NCBI GenBank assembly: GCA_022768285.1
Contig: JALEMJ010000016.1
Span: forward strand, 62,001-126,000
Length of the DNA stretch: 64,000 bases
From: Aerococcus sp.
GTDB lineage: Bacteria; Bacillota; Bacilli; Lactobacillales; Aerococcaceae
Direction: 5' to 3'
Shown: one piece after another, positions 46,726-56,255 of the stretch
Position numbering within the stretch: the first letter of the stretch is position 1
How the letters are laid out: the number at the start of each line of letters is the position of its first letter
Notes under the pieces: generated by a model
Told to the model about the DNA's origin: nothing
What the model saw: the letters and a program-made list of their open reading frames with translations, nothing else
The model's database searches: none
Position numbers and translations under genes: made by a program

Positions 46726-48933
46726 ATGTTTAGCAAAGTTTTAGTAGCCAATAGGGGCGAGATTGCCGTACAAATTATTCGTACACTCCATAACATGGGG
46801 ATACAAGCCGTGGCAGTTTATTCAAAAGCCGATAAAGATAGTTTATTCGTGCACCTGGCAGATGAAGCTGTATGTATCGGTGATGTTATGCCTAAAGATT
46901 CCTATTTAAATATGGAGAATATTTTGAGCGCAGCTGTTTTAACGGCTTGCGATGCGATTCATCCCGGTTACGGTTTTTTATCAGAAAATGCTAAGTTTGC
47001 TGAACTATGTGAGCAGAGTCATATTACTTTTATTGGACCGAGCCCACAATTAATGACACTCATGGGTGATAAGGCCCAAGCGCGTGACACTATGAAAAAC
47101 GTCGGGGTTCCAGTGATTCCTGGTAGCGATGGCGTCGTCAATTCCATTGAAGAAGCGGAAGCCATTAGCGAAAGGATTGGTTATCCTATTCTGTTGAAGG
47201 CAGCTGTTGGTGGTGGTGGCAAAGGTATTCGTCAGGTCACTTCTCAAAATATGCTACGTTCAGCGTTTCAGGAGGCCCAAAAAGAAGCGGAAGCATCATT
47301 TAGTGATGGCAGTATGTATATCGAAAAAGTCATTACTAATGCCAAACACATTGAAGTGCAAGTAATTGCTGATATATTTGGTAACGTCGTTGTTCTTCCT
47401 GAACGCGATTGTTCAATGCAACGTAAACATCAAAAAGTGATTGAGGAAACGCCTTGCGCACTACTGTCGTCTGCTGAGCGTGAAAAATTGCTGGCCGTCG
47501 TTTCACATGCTGTGACTGAAATCGGTTATACCAACACAGGGACCTTTGAGTTTTTGATGGATAATGACCATCATTTTTACTTTATGGAAATGAACACGCG
47601 CCTACAGGTTGAACACACGGTTACAGAAGCCATTACCGGCGTTGAATTGATTAAATCACAATTAGTAGTGGCGGCGGGTGAGAAACTCGGCTTTACGCAA
47701 GAGGATATCCACATTATGGGTCACGCCATTGAATGTCGTTTGAATGCCGAGGATCCATCACAAAACTTTTTACCTCAGCCTGGCAAAATTGAAAATCTCT
47801 ATTTTCCTACTGGTACGTTAGGCGTTCGCATCGATGCCGGAATTGTGGCGGGCGACGCCATTTATCCATTTTATGATTCGATGATTGCGAAATTGATTGT
47901 ACGTGGTGAAACGCGTGATGATTCGGTAATCAAGATGCGCCGGGTGCTAGAGGAAACAGTCATTGATGGGGTACAGACGAACTGCGAGTACCTCGATCAA
48001 TTGTTGTCAACTCAGGATTTTCAAAGTGGCCAATATACGACAACGTATATTGAAGAATTGCAAGATTTACCGACGATCAATAATAATTCGGCAACACAGT
48101 CACTCGATCACCAACAACTAAAGCGCCAAATGAATCAACTGCCGGATGACATGATGACTAAGTGCCCAAAATGTCATACCCAATTCTTCAGCGGTGAGCT
48201 TGGAACCTATCATACATGTCCGCACTGTGGTTACGGTTTTCGCGTTTCTGCTCAGGAGCGTGTCAATTGGATTTTTGATGATTATCAATTAATTAATGAA
48301 GACATTACGGTTTCAGAATATTTTTTAGTTGATAATCAAGCATATCAAAAGAAGGTTGACTCAGGGAAGGCACGCACGCATTTGAACGAGAGTGTGATGA
48401 CGGGTATTGGGAAGATTGATAATATGCAAACGGCTTTTGGCATTATGGATCCATTTTTCGTCATGGGTAGCCTTGGGAGCGGAACTGGCGAAAAAATTGC
48501 CCGTTTGTTTGAAATGGCTACTGAGCGACGTCTGCCAGTGGTAATGTTTACGGCATCTGGCGGTGCACGTATGCAAGAAGGGATCCACTCATTAATGCAG
48601 ATGGCTAAAACTTCTCAGGCTGTTGCTAAGCACCATGAAGCGGGATTGTTTTATCTGGTAGTACTTTGTGATCCAACGACAGGTGGTGTAACCGCTAGTT
48701 ATGCGATGCAAGGCGATATCGTTCTCGCAGAATCTCAAGCATTGGTTGGATTTGCGGGACGTCGTGTGATTGAGCAAACAATGATGCGCAAACCACCTGA
48801 AGATTTTCAGGACGCCGAAACAGTCTTGGCCAATGGTTTTATTGATGCTGTTGTACCTAGAGAAGATATTCGCTCGGTAATTGCCCAACTCTTAGCGTTT
48901 CACCAGCATGAAGGAGCACGAATAAGTGACTAA
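46726..48933 (+). CDS. accC-accD: fused biotin carboxylase / carboxyltransferase beta (AccC-AccD)
   Basis: One 735-codon frame encodes two acetyl-CoA carboxylase subunits. Residues 1-445 are biotin carboxylase (LVANRGEIAVQIIRT, glycine loop VGGGGKGIR at 161-169, MEMNTRLQVEH at 287-297). A Gln/Asn-rich linker (about 446-475) leads to AccD: zinc ribbon cysteines C480, C483, C498, C501, then the crotonase-fold domain with SGGARMQEG and PTTGGVTASYA. The linker end LPDDMMTKCPKC resembles the N-terminus of separate AccD proteins. No internal ribosome binding site is seen. AccA is separate and overlaps its end by eight bases. Confidence 0.93.
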   Translation: MFSKVLVANRGEIAVQIIRTLHNMGIQAVAVYSKADKDSLFVHLADEAVCIGDVMPKDSYLNMENILSAAVLTACDAIHPGYGFLSENAKFAELCEQSHITFIGPSPQLMTLMGDKAQARDTMKNVGVPVIPGSDGVVNSIEEAEAISERIGYPILLKAAVGGGGKGIRQVTSQNMLRSAFQEAQKEAEASFSDGSMYIEKVITNAKHIEVQVIADIFGNVVVLPERDCSMQRKHQKVIEETPCALLSSAEREKLLAVVSHAVTEIGYTNTGTFEFLMDNDHHFYFMEMNTRLQVEHTVTEAITGVELIKSQLVVAAGEKLGFTQEDIHIMGHAIECRLNAEDPSQNFLPQPGKIENLYFPTGTLGVRIDAGIVAGDAIYPFYDSMIAKLIVRGETRDDSVIKMRRVLEETVIDGVQTNCEYLDQLLSTQDFQSGQYTTTYIEELQDLPTINNNSATQSLDHQQLKRQMNQLPDDMMTKCPKCHTQFFSGELGTYHTCPHCGYGFRVSAQERVNWIFDDYQLINEDITVSEYFLVDNQAYQKKVDSGKARTHLNESVMTGIGKIDNMQTAFGIMDPFFVMGSLGSGTGEKIARLFEMATERRLPVVMFTASGGARMQEGIHSLMQMAKTSQAVAKHHEAGLFYLVVLCDPTTGGVTASYAMQGDIVLAESQALVGFAGRRVIEQTMMRKPPEDFQDAETVLANGFIDAVVPREDIRSVIAQLLAFHQHEGARISD

Positions 48934-49693
48934 TCAAACATATCAAAAGGTTCTTGCAGCACGCAGCCATGAAAAAATCAGTATTCAGGATTTAATCGAC
49001 GGTTTAATCGACCATTTTTTTGAACTCCATGGCGATCGCGCATACGCTGATGATGAAGCCGTTATCGGGGGGATCGGCTATCTCGATAAACGCCCAGTAA
49101 CAGTCATTGGGATTCAAAAGGGTGATACACCGACCGAGACGATTGCCCGCCACGGTGGCAGTCCGACGCCTGCTGGGTATCGTAAAGCCTTGCGATTAAT
49201 GAAACAAGCTGAAAAATTTCATCGCCCAGTCCTGACGTTGATTAATACCCCCGGTGCCTGGTCAGATGCGGAGGCTGAATACAAAGGAATAGGTACTGTC
49301 ATCGCTCAGTGCCTAAAAGAAGGATTGCGATTAAAAATTCCGTATCTGTCGATTATTGTCGGAGAAGCTGGCAGTGGAGGCGCCCTAGCATTAGCTGTCG
49401 GGGATCGTGTATGGATGTTTAAGGACAGCATTTATTCTGTTATTTCACCGGAAGGCTACGCGAGTATCCTATTCAAAGATGCGTCACGCGTGGAAGAGGC
49501 AGCTAGTGTGTTGAAACTAACACCTGACGATTTGCTGGAAGCCGGCGTCATTGAACAAATATTACCTGAATATCATCGTGATGATAATCTAACTGTACTA
49601 AAAAATGAGATCGTACATGTACTCGATGAATTGAGTGCACTTTCTGAATCACAACTATTGGCACAGAGATATCAACGGTTTAGACGTTTTTAG
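48926..49693 (+). CDS. accA: acetyl-CoA carboxylase carboxyltransferase alpha subunit
   Basis: A 255-residue subunit that works with AccD to move CO2 from biotin to acetyl-CoA. Motifs: LIDHFFELHGDRAYADD (about 27-43), GGSPTPAGYRKALRLMKQAEKF (about 76-97, cited in part) and GEAGSGGALALAVGD (about 147-161). The start is GTG overlapping the accC-accD stop. It is close to the shorter Lactobacillales form of AccA. Confidence 0.94.
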   Translation: MTNQTYQKVLAARSHEKISIQDLIDGLIDHFFELHGDRAYADDEAVIGGIGYLDKRPVTVIGIQKGDTPTETIARHGGSPTPAGYRKALRLMKQAEKFHRPVLTLINTPGAWSDAEAEYKGIGTVIAQCLKEGLRLKIPYLSIIVGEAGSGGALALAVGDRVWMFKDSIYSVISPEGYASILFKDASRVEEAASVLKLTPDDLLEAGVIEQILPEYHRDDNLTVLKNEIVHVLDELSALSESQLLAQRYQRFRRF

Positions 49694-49714
49694 TCTATAG
49701 AGGAGGAATTGCAA

Positions 49715-50473
49715 ATGAGCGGATTTTTAGCTGGAAAAACATTTGTTGTCATGGGTGTAGCGAACAAAAAAAGTATTGCATGGGGTGCCGTGCAGTCAAT
49801 TCTTGCTCAAGATGGTAAGGTTATTTTGACATATCGTAACGACCGCGCAAAGAAACGATTACAACGTTTTGTTCCAGAGGATATACCATTGATTGAGATT
49901 GATGTTGACGAGGACGAAAATATTGTACGTGGATTCGATGAAATTTTATCAGAATACGGTAAAGTAGACGGCATTATACACTCTATTGCTTACGCTGATC
50001 CGGATACATTGACTCAGGGGTTAATTCATACAACAAAAGAGGGATATAATCTCGCTCAGGACATCAGTGCTTACTCCTTTATTGCTGTTGCACGTGCTGC
50101 GCGTAAGATATTGAATGAGGGTAGCAGCTTGCTAACTTTGACATTCTTTGGGTCCACCCGTGCTATTCCAAATTACAATATGATGGGGGTAGCCAAAGCA
50201 GCGCTTGAATCTAATGTACGTTACCTTGCTTCTGAACTCGGTCAGGACGGTATTCGTGTCAATGCTATTTCTGCCGGGGCAGTGAAGACCGCATCTATCA
50301 CTGGGATTAAACAGCACAATACATTGTTGAAGGCATCTGAGGAACGTACTGTTGATAATAAAGGCGTCACAATAGACGAAATTGGAAATGTTGCCGCATT
50401 CTTATTGAGCGATCTATCCAGTGGTATGATCGGTGATATTGTTTATGTTGATAAAGGAGTACATTTAGTTTAG
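49715..50473 (+). CDS. fabI: enoyl-ACP reductase FabI
   Basis: It performs the last step of each elongation cycle with NAD(P)H. The 252-residue short-chain dehydrogenase-type protein has the Y-x6-K pair (Y154 and K161 in NYNMMGVAK) and SAGAVKTASITGI. I choose the ATG at 49715 because GAGGAGG lies 8 nt upstream; a TTG two codons earlier is too close. It ends the cluster. Confidence 0.95.
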   Translation: MSGFLAGKTFVVMGVANKKSIAWGAVQSILAQDGKVILTYRNDRAKKRLQRFVPEDIPLIEIDVDEDENIVRGFDEILSEYGKVDGIIHSIAYADPDTLTQGLIHTTKEGYNLAQDISAYSFIAVARAARKILNEGSSLLTLTFFGSTRAIPNYNMMGVAKAALESNVRYLASELGQDGIRVNAISAGAVKTASITGIKQHNTLLKASEERTVDNKGVTIDEIGNVAAFLLSDLSSGMIGDIVYVDKGVHLV

Positions 50474-50486
50474 TAATGCGTGCCAT

Positions 50487-50519
50487 AACACGGGATGATG
50501 GTCGTTCCGTGTTTTTTTT
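50487..50519 (+). terminator. fab cluster terminator
   Basis: AACACGGGA (50487-50495) / TTCCGTGTT (50505-50513), then eight T. Confidence 0.9.
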
Positions 50520-50601
50520 GTGCTCAAAAAACGCCGACAGAATGGCTTTGAATCTATATGTAATCTGTAATAAAATAGTGAAATAATGCGGAGGGAAAGA
50601 A

Positions 50602-51501
50602 ATGGATGGCATTGTTCCAGTATGGAAAGAACGAGGGATGACCAGTCACGATGTCGTTTTTCGTTTGCGACATATTTTAAATGAAAAGAAAATTGGTCAT
50701 ACGGGCACATTAGATCCCGATGTTGATGGTGTGTTAGTGTGCTGTGTTGGCGAAGGAACTAAACTGGTTTCATTGATTACAGATAAAACCAAAGAATATG
50801 TCGGTGAAATTACATTAGGTTTTAATACAGATACAGAAGATAGTAGTGGCAAGATTATTGAGAAAAAGCCACTTACATTGCCATTATCAGATAATTTAAT
50901 TCAAGCGAAAATGCAAGAATTGACGGGAAAAATCATACAAATTCCGCCGATGTATTCCGCAGTCAAAGTTAATGGGCGACGATTGTATGATTATGCACGA
51001 CACGGTGAGACAGTCGAGCGGCCTAAACGAGAAATTGTTGTTAATGCTTTTGAAATGACAAGTCCATCGGTATTTGATGCGGAAACAGGCTATCAAACCT
51101 TCTCATTTTATGTTTCATGTGGTAAAGGAACTTATGTGCGGACATTAGCTTCCGATCTCGGTCGTAAATTAGCTATTCCTGCAACAATGGTGCGATTAAC
51201 GCGTGAAAGCGTCACACCGTTCACCAAGCGAGAGAGTTTAACACTATCCGAAATTGAATCCTGTGTATCTGATGGCAATACATCATTCATATATCCGATT
51301 GATCAGGCGCTCGTTGATTATCCAAAATGGCAAGTACCAACTGATTTAGTGCGACTAGTTGAAAATGGTGCAGTGTTGCATCGTCACCAATTGCCTGATA
51401 AACTTCCCGTTCGTGCTTATATTGGAGATCATCTCAAAGCATTGTACGATGAGCACCCTAAGCAAAAAACAGAAGTTAAACCGATTAAAGTATTCCGATA
51501 A
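50602..51501 (+). CDS. truB: tRNA pseudouridine-55 synthase
   Basis: It makes pseudouridine 55 in the T loop of tRNAs. The 299 residues include GMTSHDVVFRLR (about 13-24), the catalytic Asp in GHTGTLDPDVDGVL (about 33-46) and YVRTLASDLG. Normally it follows rbfA directly; here the fab cluster separates them. ribF follows after 16 bp. Confidence 0.95.
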   Translation: MDGIVPVWKERGMTSHDVVFRLRHILNEKKIGHTGTLDPDVDGVLVCCVGEGTKLVSLITDKTKEYVGEITLGFNTDTEDSSGKIIEKKPLTLPLSDNLIQAKMQELTGKIIQIPPMYSAVKVNGRRLYDYARHGETVERPKREIVVNAFEMTSPSVFDAETGYQTFSFYVSCGKGTYVRTLASDLGRKLAIPATMVRLTRESVTPFTKRESLTLSEIESCVSDGNTSFIYPIDQALVDYPKWQVPTDLVRLVENGAVLHRHQLPDKLPVRAYIGDHLKALYDEHPKQKTEVKPIKVFR

Positions 51502-51517
51502 TTGAGAAAGGAATGTT

Positions 51518-52474
51518 ATGGAAACTATACATTTACATCATCCGATCGACACAAATACTGTCAGTCGCGGGCCACTCGTTATGGCATTGGGTTTTTTTGA
51601 TGGGGTGCACCGTGGGCATCAAGCTGTCATTAAACGTGCACGACAGGAAGCGTCTAAGCTCGGATTACCACTCGCCGTCCTGACGTTTGATATTTCACCG
51701 AAAACGATTTATCAAGAAATCAATCCAGAAAAAATTGATTATTTAACCTCTTTGGATGAAAAGGCAACGTTAATGGCGCAGCTCGGTGTTGATATCTTGT
51801 ATGTCGCTGAGATGACAAGTGCGTTTGCAGTGCAATCACCAGAAGCATTTGTAGCAAATTATTTGGTTGACCTCAATGTGCAAGTTGCGGTTGCTGGCTT
51901 TGATTATACATATGGCAAGCGCGATATCGCTAATATGGCAACTTTACCGAATTACGCTACTGGACGCTTTAAGGTGATTACAGTCCCACAGCAAACAATC
52001 GATGAAGAAAAGATTGGTAGTAGACATATTAGGCAACAGCTTCGCGATGGAAAAGTTGATCAAGCGAATCGCGCCTTAGGTTATCCGTACTTTTTTACTG
52101 GTCGTGTGATCAATGGGGAACATCGCGGGCGAGAATTGGGTTATCCTACCGCGAACTTGTCCGTACCTGCTAATACATTGATTCCAGGTGTTGGCGTCTA
52201 CACGGTCGAATGCGTATTAAATCATCACGCGTATTGGGGGATGGCGTCGGTTGGCTACAACATTACTTTCAATGAACCGAAGCAACAGACGATAGAAATT
52301 AATCTCTTTAATTTCAACGAAAAAATTTACGGTGAATACTTAAAGGTTTATTGGCATCATTTCTTACGCGGCGAAAAGAAATTTGATAATGCTCAAGCAT
52401 TGATTGCGCAGATGAAAAATGACCGTAAAGAGAGCATAGCTTATCGTGACCGGCAAATGAATGAAGTATCATAA
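51518..52474 (+). CDS. ribF: bifunctional riboflavin kinase / FAD synthetase
   Basis: It makes FMN and FAD. The 318-residue protein has the N-terminal adenylyltransferase with ALGFFDGVHRGHQAVI (about 24-39) and the C-terminal flavokinase with RGRELGYPTANL (about 204-215). A standard neighbour of truB. Confidence 0.95.
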   Translation: METIHLHHPIDTNTVSRGPLVMALGFFDGVHRGHQAVIKRARQEASKLGLPLAVLTFDISPKTIYQEINPEKIDYLTSLDEKATLMAQLGVDILYVAEMTSAFAVQSPEAFVANYLVDLNVQVAVAGFDYTYGKRDIANMATLPNYATGRFKVITVPQQTIDEEKIGSRHIRQQLRDGKVDQANRALGYPYFFTGRVINGEHRGRELGYPTANLSVPANTLIPGVGVYTVECVLNHHAYWGMASVGYNITFNEPKQQTIEINLFNFNEKIYGEYLKVYWHHFLRGEKKFDNAQALIAQMKNDRKESIAYRDRQMNEVS

Positions 52475-52546
52475 TTTTTTTGAATCGATGGCATTGGGCT
52501 ATCGATTTTTGATTGTTTAAATGGTCAAAAAATAGTTTGACATTCA

Positions 52547-52575
52547 TTGACATTAACTATGGCACGTGATATAGT
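52547..52575 (+). promoter_or_regulatory. hrcA-grpE-dnaK promoter
   Basis: A consensus TTGACA (52547-52552) and TATAGT (52570-52575) are 17 bp apart. A second TTGACA lies ten bases earlier. The CIRCE element follows near the start site. Confidence 0.85.
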
Positions 52576-52583
52576 ACTCACTG

Positions 52584-52610
52584 TTAGCAGTTGGAACGCT
52601 CAAGTGCTAA
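52584..52610 (+). promoter_or_regulatory. CIRCE element (HrcA operator)
   Basis: TTAGCAGTT-N9-AAGTGCTAA. Compared with the consensus TTAGCACTC-N9-GAGTGCTAA the left arm has two changes and the right arm one. It lies just before hrcA and controls the heat-shock operon. Confidence 0.92.
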
Positions 52611-52623
52611 AAGAGGTGATTAT

Positions 52624-53658
52624 ATGTCGTTGGAACGTCAAGATCAGATTCTAAAGGCAATCATCGATGCCTATCAGCGCACCGGTGAACCTTCTGGATC
52701 AAAGTTCCTTAAGGATAATTATCATATCTCTGCGAGTCCAGCGACCATTCGAAATGATATGGCTAAGCTTGAAAAGCAACATCTCATTGAGAAACAGCAC
52801 TCGAGTTCAGGTCGTATCCCTACGGAAGCTGGCTATCGCTATTATCTCAATCATATTGTTCCACAGATGGGGGGATATATTGACTTAGAGATGGCAGCAG
52901 AAGATCAGAAGCGATTGCATGAGATCTTTTCACAGCCATACCTTGGATTAGCTGAAGTCATCCATCGGTCAACGGTTGGCCTCGCAGAATTGACACATTA
53001 TGTTGCAATTTCAGTGGCACCAGCTTTAGCTGACTACCATTTCGCATCTTATCGCCTGGTCCCTTTAATGGAACAACAAGGTGTGCTGTTTTTAATAACA
53101 GTAGAGGGTGTTATTGAGAGTCAGTTTATCCATTTTCCTGCTGATGCCAAGGCTGACCAATTTGAAGAGGTTGTGACGTGGGTTAATGATTCATTAGTCG
53201 GTGAGAGTTTGAGTAATGTCTTTATGGCATTAAACCAGTTCACAACAGAAGAAAATCAAGAACAAACGTTCATTTATTCTTTCATGAATCGGCTAATTAC
53301 TAAATTATCAAGTCACCAGATCGAAGTTCACGGAAAAACTTCTTTCCTGAGTTACCTAGCCAATCGCCAGGGTATTCATCAAGCCATCGCTTTCGATCAA
53401 CTATTGAATAGTCGTGAGCAATTGGTGCAGTTGATGCCCGCAGAGAAAATAGGTATTCAATTTCGAATGGGTGACGAAGTGGTAGGTGACGCAATGCGTG
53501 AGATGACTATTGCTTCTCAGCTGGTGGTTGATAATGACTCGCCAGGTAAGCGTGTCACTTTAGCGCTAATCGGTCCAGAGAATATGTCATATGTTCGAAC
53601 TGCACAGCTATTTAAAGCTGTTAAACATGAAATCAATCGTTATTTAGAAAACTATTAA
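52624..53658 (+). CDS. hrcA: heat-inducible transcription repressor HrcA
   Basis: A 344-residue repressor that binds CIRCE and is helped by GroE. The N-terminal winged helix has ILKAIIDAYQRTGEPSGSKFL and SPATIRNDMAKLE (about 39-51). The GAF-like domain follows. I choose the ATG at 52624, which has AGAGGTGA upstream; an earlier in-frame TTG at 52591 would start inside the CIRCE element. Confidence 0.95.
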   Translation: MSLERQDQILKAIIDAYQRTGEPSGSKFLKDNYHISASPATIRNDMAKLEKQHLIEKQHSSSGRIPTEAGYRYYLNHIVPQMGGYIDLEMAAEDQKRLHEIFSQPYLGLAEVIHRSTVGLAELTHYVAISVAPALADYHFASYRLVPLMEQQGVLFLITVEGVIESQFIHFPADAKADQFEEVVTWVNDSLVGESLSNVFMALNQFTTEENQEQTFIYSFMNRLITKLSSHQIEVHGKTSFLSYLANRQGIHQAIAFDQLLNSREQLVQLMPAEKIGIQFRMGDEVVGDAMREMTIASQLVVDNDSPGKRVTLALIGPENMSYVRTAQLFKAVKHEINRYLENY

Positions 53659-53677
53659 ACAAGGGAGGGAACGTTAA

Positions 53678-54256
53678 GTGACTGAAGAAGAAAAGGAAAA
53701 TGTTTCAACCGAAGAAACGGATGAACAAAAACAAACTGCTGGCGCATCTTGTGAATCAGTAGAGGAAACTGATTCACAAGATGAATCAAAAGCTACAACT
53801 GATGTTGACCAACTAAAAGCACTTGAAGAACAACTCGACCAAAAAGAGAATCAGATTCTTCGCTTGTCAGCTGAGATCAAGAATATGCAGGTGCGTGCGT
53901 CTAAAGAGCGTACACAAGCTGCAAAATTCCGTTCGCAGTCATTAGCTAAGGCCTTACTACCAGTGATTGACAGTTTAGAAAAGGCACTTGAAATTGAAGC
54001 AGATGATGAGGCATCAAACCAATTGAAACGTGGAATAGAGCTAGTTCACACCAATTTCTTGAAGGCATTTGAATCTGAAGGTGTTACAGTCATTGATCCT
54101 GCTGGTGAACCTTTTGATCCGAATTATCATCAATCGATCAGTTCAGTGCCAGCAGATGATGCGCACCCAGCTGACACGGTCGTTCAGGTTTACCAGAAAG
54201 GTTATGCACTGAATGATCGTGTGTTGCGCCCAGCGATGGTTAGTGTTTCTCAGTAA
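53678..54256 (+). CDS. grpE: nucleotide exchange factor GrpE
   Basis: It releases ADP from DnaK. The 192-residue protein has a disordered acidic N-terminus (about 1-45), a long coiled coil (about 46-90) and the C-terminal beta domain with GVTVIDPAGEPFDPNYHQ. The start is GTG with GGGAGGGA upstream. Confidence 0.95.
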   Translation: MTEEEKENVSTEETDEQKQTAGASCESVEETDSQDESKATTDVDQLKALEEQLDQKENQILRLSAEIKNMQVRASKERTQAAKFRSQSLAKALLPVIDSLEKALEIEADDEASNQLKRGIELVHTNFLKAFESEGVTVIDPAGEPFDPNYHQSISSVPADDAHPADTVVQVYQKGYALNDRVLRPAMVSVSQ

Positions 54257-54310
54257 TCGAATCAGCGCAACACTGACTATTATGAGTTTTTAAAAAGGAG
54301 TATTCAATAA

Positions 54311-56134
54311 ATGAGTAAAATAATCGGTATTGACTTAGGAACGACGAACTCGGCAGTTGCTGTGTTGGAGGGTGGCGATCCAAAGATTATCCCAAATCCA
54401 GAAGGTAATCGTACGACCCCATCAGTTGTTGCTTTCAAGGAAGATGAAACGCAGGTAGGTGAAGTTGCTAAGCGTCAGGTTGTTACTAACCCTAACAGTA
54501 TTAGTTCAATCAAGCGCCACATGGGTGATGACAGCTACACTGTTGAAGTTAATGGTAAGAATTATAAGCCACAACAGATCTCTGCAATGATCTTGCAACA
54601 TTTGAAGAGCTATGCAGAGGATTACTTAGGCGAGAAAGTCGATCATGCAGTTATCACTGTGCCAGCTTACTTCAACGACTCTCAACGTCAGGCAACAAAA
54701 GATGCAGGTAAGATTGCAGGTTTAGAAGTTGATCGAATCGTTAATGAGCCGACTGCTGCAGCACTTGCTTATGGCCTGGATAAACAAGAACAAGATGAAC
54801 AGATTTTGGTCTTCGACTTAGGTGGTGGGACATTTGATGTATCTATCCTTGAGTTAGGTGATGGTGTCTTCGAAGTGCTCTCAACATCCGGTGACAACAG
54901 ACTCGGTGGGGATGACTTCGACCAACGTATTGTTGATTACATGGTAAAAGATTTTAAAGACCAAAATGGTGTCAATCTTTCTAGCGATAAAATGGCAATG
55001 CAACGCTTAAAAGATGCTGCCGAAAAAGCGAAAAAGGATCTCTCCGGTGTGACATCAACTGAGATTTCATTACCATTCATCTCGGCTGGTGAAAGTGGCC
55101 CATTGCACTATGAAACGACATTATCACGTGCGAAATTCAATGAATTAACCAAAGATCTTGTTGAACGTACCACGAAACCTGTAAAACAAGCGTTATCTGA
55201 TGCTGGCTTATCAAATAGCGATATTAACCAGGTCATCTTAGTTGGTGGTTCAACGCGTATTCCTGCTGTTGTTGATCACGTTAAGGAATTAACCGGCAAA
55301 GATCCTAACCGTTCCGTCAACCCTGATGAAGTTGTCGCATTAGGTGCTGCAATTCAGGGTGGTGTTATCTCCGGCGATGTGAAGGATGTCGTATTGTTAG
55401 ATGTTACGCCATTGTCACTCGGTATCGAAACTATGGGTGGTGTGTTCACCAAGTTAATCGATCGCAATACAACAATTCCAACATCTAAGTCGCAAGTATT
55501 CTCAACAGCCGCTGATAATCAGCCAACTGTAGATATCCACGTGTTACAAGGTGAACGTCCAATGGCTGCAGACAATAAGACACTCGGTCGCTTCCAGTTA
55601 ACCGGTATTAACCCAGCACCTCGTGGTGTTCCTCAGATTGAGGTTGCCTTCGATATTGACCGTAACGGTATCGTTAATGTTAGTGCTAAGGATCAGGGTA
55701 CTGGTAAAGAACAATCGATTACAATTAAATCTAGTTCCGGCTTATCTGACGATGAAATTGACCGCATGATGAAAGATGCTGAAGCACACGCTGAAGAAGA
55801 TGCTAAGCGTAAAGAAGAAGCAGACTTGAAGAATGAAGTTGAACAGCTACTACACCAGACCGATTCAACTCTTAAAGATGTTGAAGGCAAAGCGGACGAT
55901 TCTGAAATCGAAAAAGCTAAATCATTGAAAGATGAGCTTCAAAAAGCTTTCGATGAGAATGATGTGGACGCTATGAAGGAGAAGAAAGATTCATTACTTG
56001 AAGTTCTTCAACAATTAAGTGTGAAACTATACGAAGCACATGCACAAGAACAACAAGCACAAAGCTCTTCAGATGATGATAACGATGATTCAGTCGATGG
56101 GGACTTTGAAGAAGTTAACGACGATGATGAATAA
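54311..56134 (+). CDS. dnaK: chaperone DnaK (Hsp70)
   Basis: The 607-residue ATP-driven chaperone. [12 protein letters not shown] opens the ATPase domain; [10 protein letters not shown] and the linker [15 protein letters not shown] are present; the substrate domain ends in an acidic, Asp-rich tail ([20 protein letters not shown]). A terminator follows, before dnaJ. Confidence 0.97.
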   Translation: MSKIIGIDLGTTNSAVAVLEGGDPKIIPNPEGNRTTPSVVAFKEDETQVGEVAKRQVVTNPNSISSIKRHMGDDSYTVEVNGKNYKPQQISAMILQHLKSYAEDYLGEKVDHAVITVPAYFNDSQRQATKDAGKIAGLEVDRIVNEPTAAALAYGLDKQEQDEQILVFDLGGGTFDVSILELGDGVFEVLSTSGDNRLGGDDFDQRIVDYMVKDFKDQNGVNLSSDKMAMQRLKDAAEKAKKDLSGVTSTEISLPFISAGESGPLHYETTLSRAKFNELTKDLVERTTKPVKQALSDAGLSNSDINQVILVGGSTRIPAVVDHVKELTGKDPNRSVNPDEVVALGAAIQGGVISGDVKDVVLLDVTPLSLGIETMGGVFTKLIDRNTTIPTSKSQVFSTAADNQPTVDIHVLQGERPMAADNKTLGRFQLTGINPAPRGVPQIEVAFDIDRNGIVNVSAKDQGTGKEQSITIKSSSGLSDDEIDRMMKDAEAHAEEDAKRKEEADLKNEVEQLLHQTDSTLKDVEGKADDSEIEKAKSLKDELQKAFDENDVDAMKEKKDSLLEVLQQLSVKLYEAHAQEQQAQSSSDDDNDDSVDGDFEEVNDDDE

Positions 56135-56182
56135 TCATGGTTACTCAGCGATTGTTTGCTGAAGTATCGGTGTGAAGCGAAT

Positions 56183-56212
56183 AACCCCGTCTCGTTGCAG
56201 ACGGGGTTTTAT
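56183..56212 (+). terminator. terminator between dnaK and dnaJ
   Basis: A perfect 10-bp stem AACCCCGTCT (56183-56192) / AGACGGGGTT (56199-56208), then TTATT. dnaJ probably gets only read-through or has its own weak promoter. Confidence 0.82.
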
Positions 56213-56255
56213 TCCGTTAATATAAAGCATGTGTTTTTATAAGGGGGACGGATAA

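Noticed and set aside
48120..48160. Possible internal start for a separate AccD
   Set aside because: ATG codons are present (for example M469, M476, M477) but none has a Shine-Dalgarno sequence in front; the frame is continuous, so I call a fusion. Protein data could still change this.
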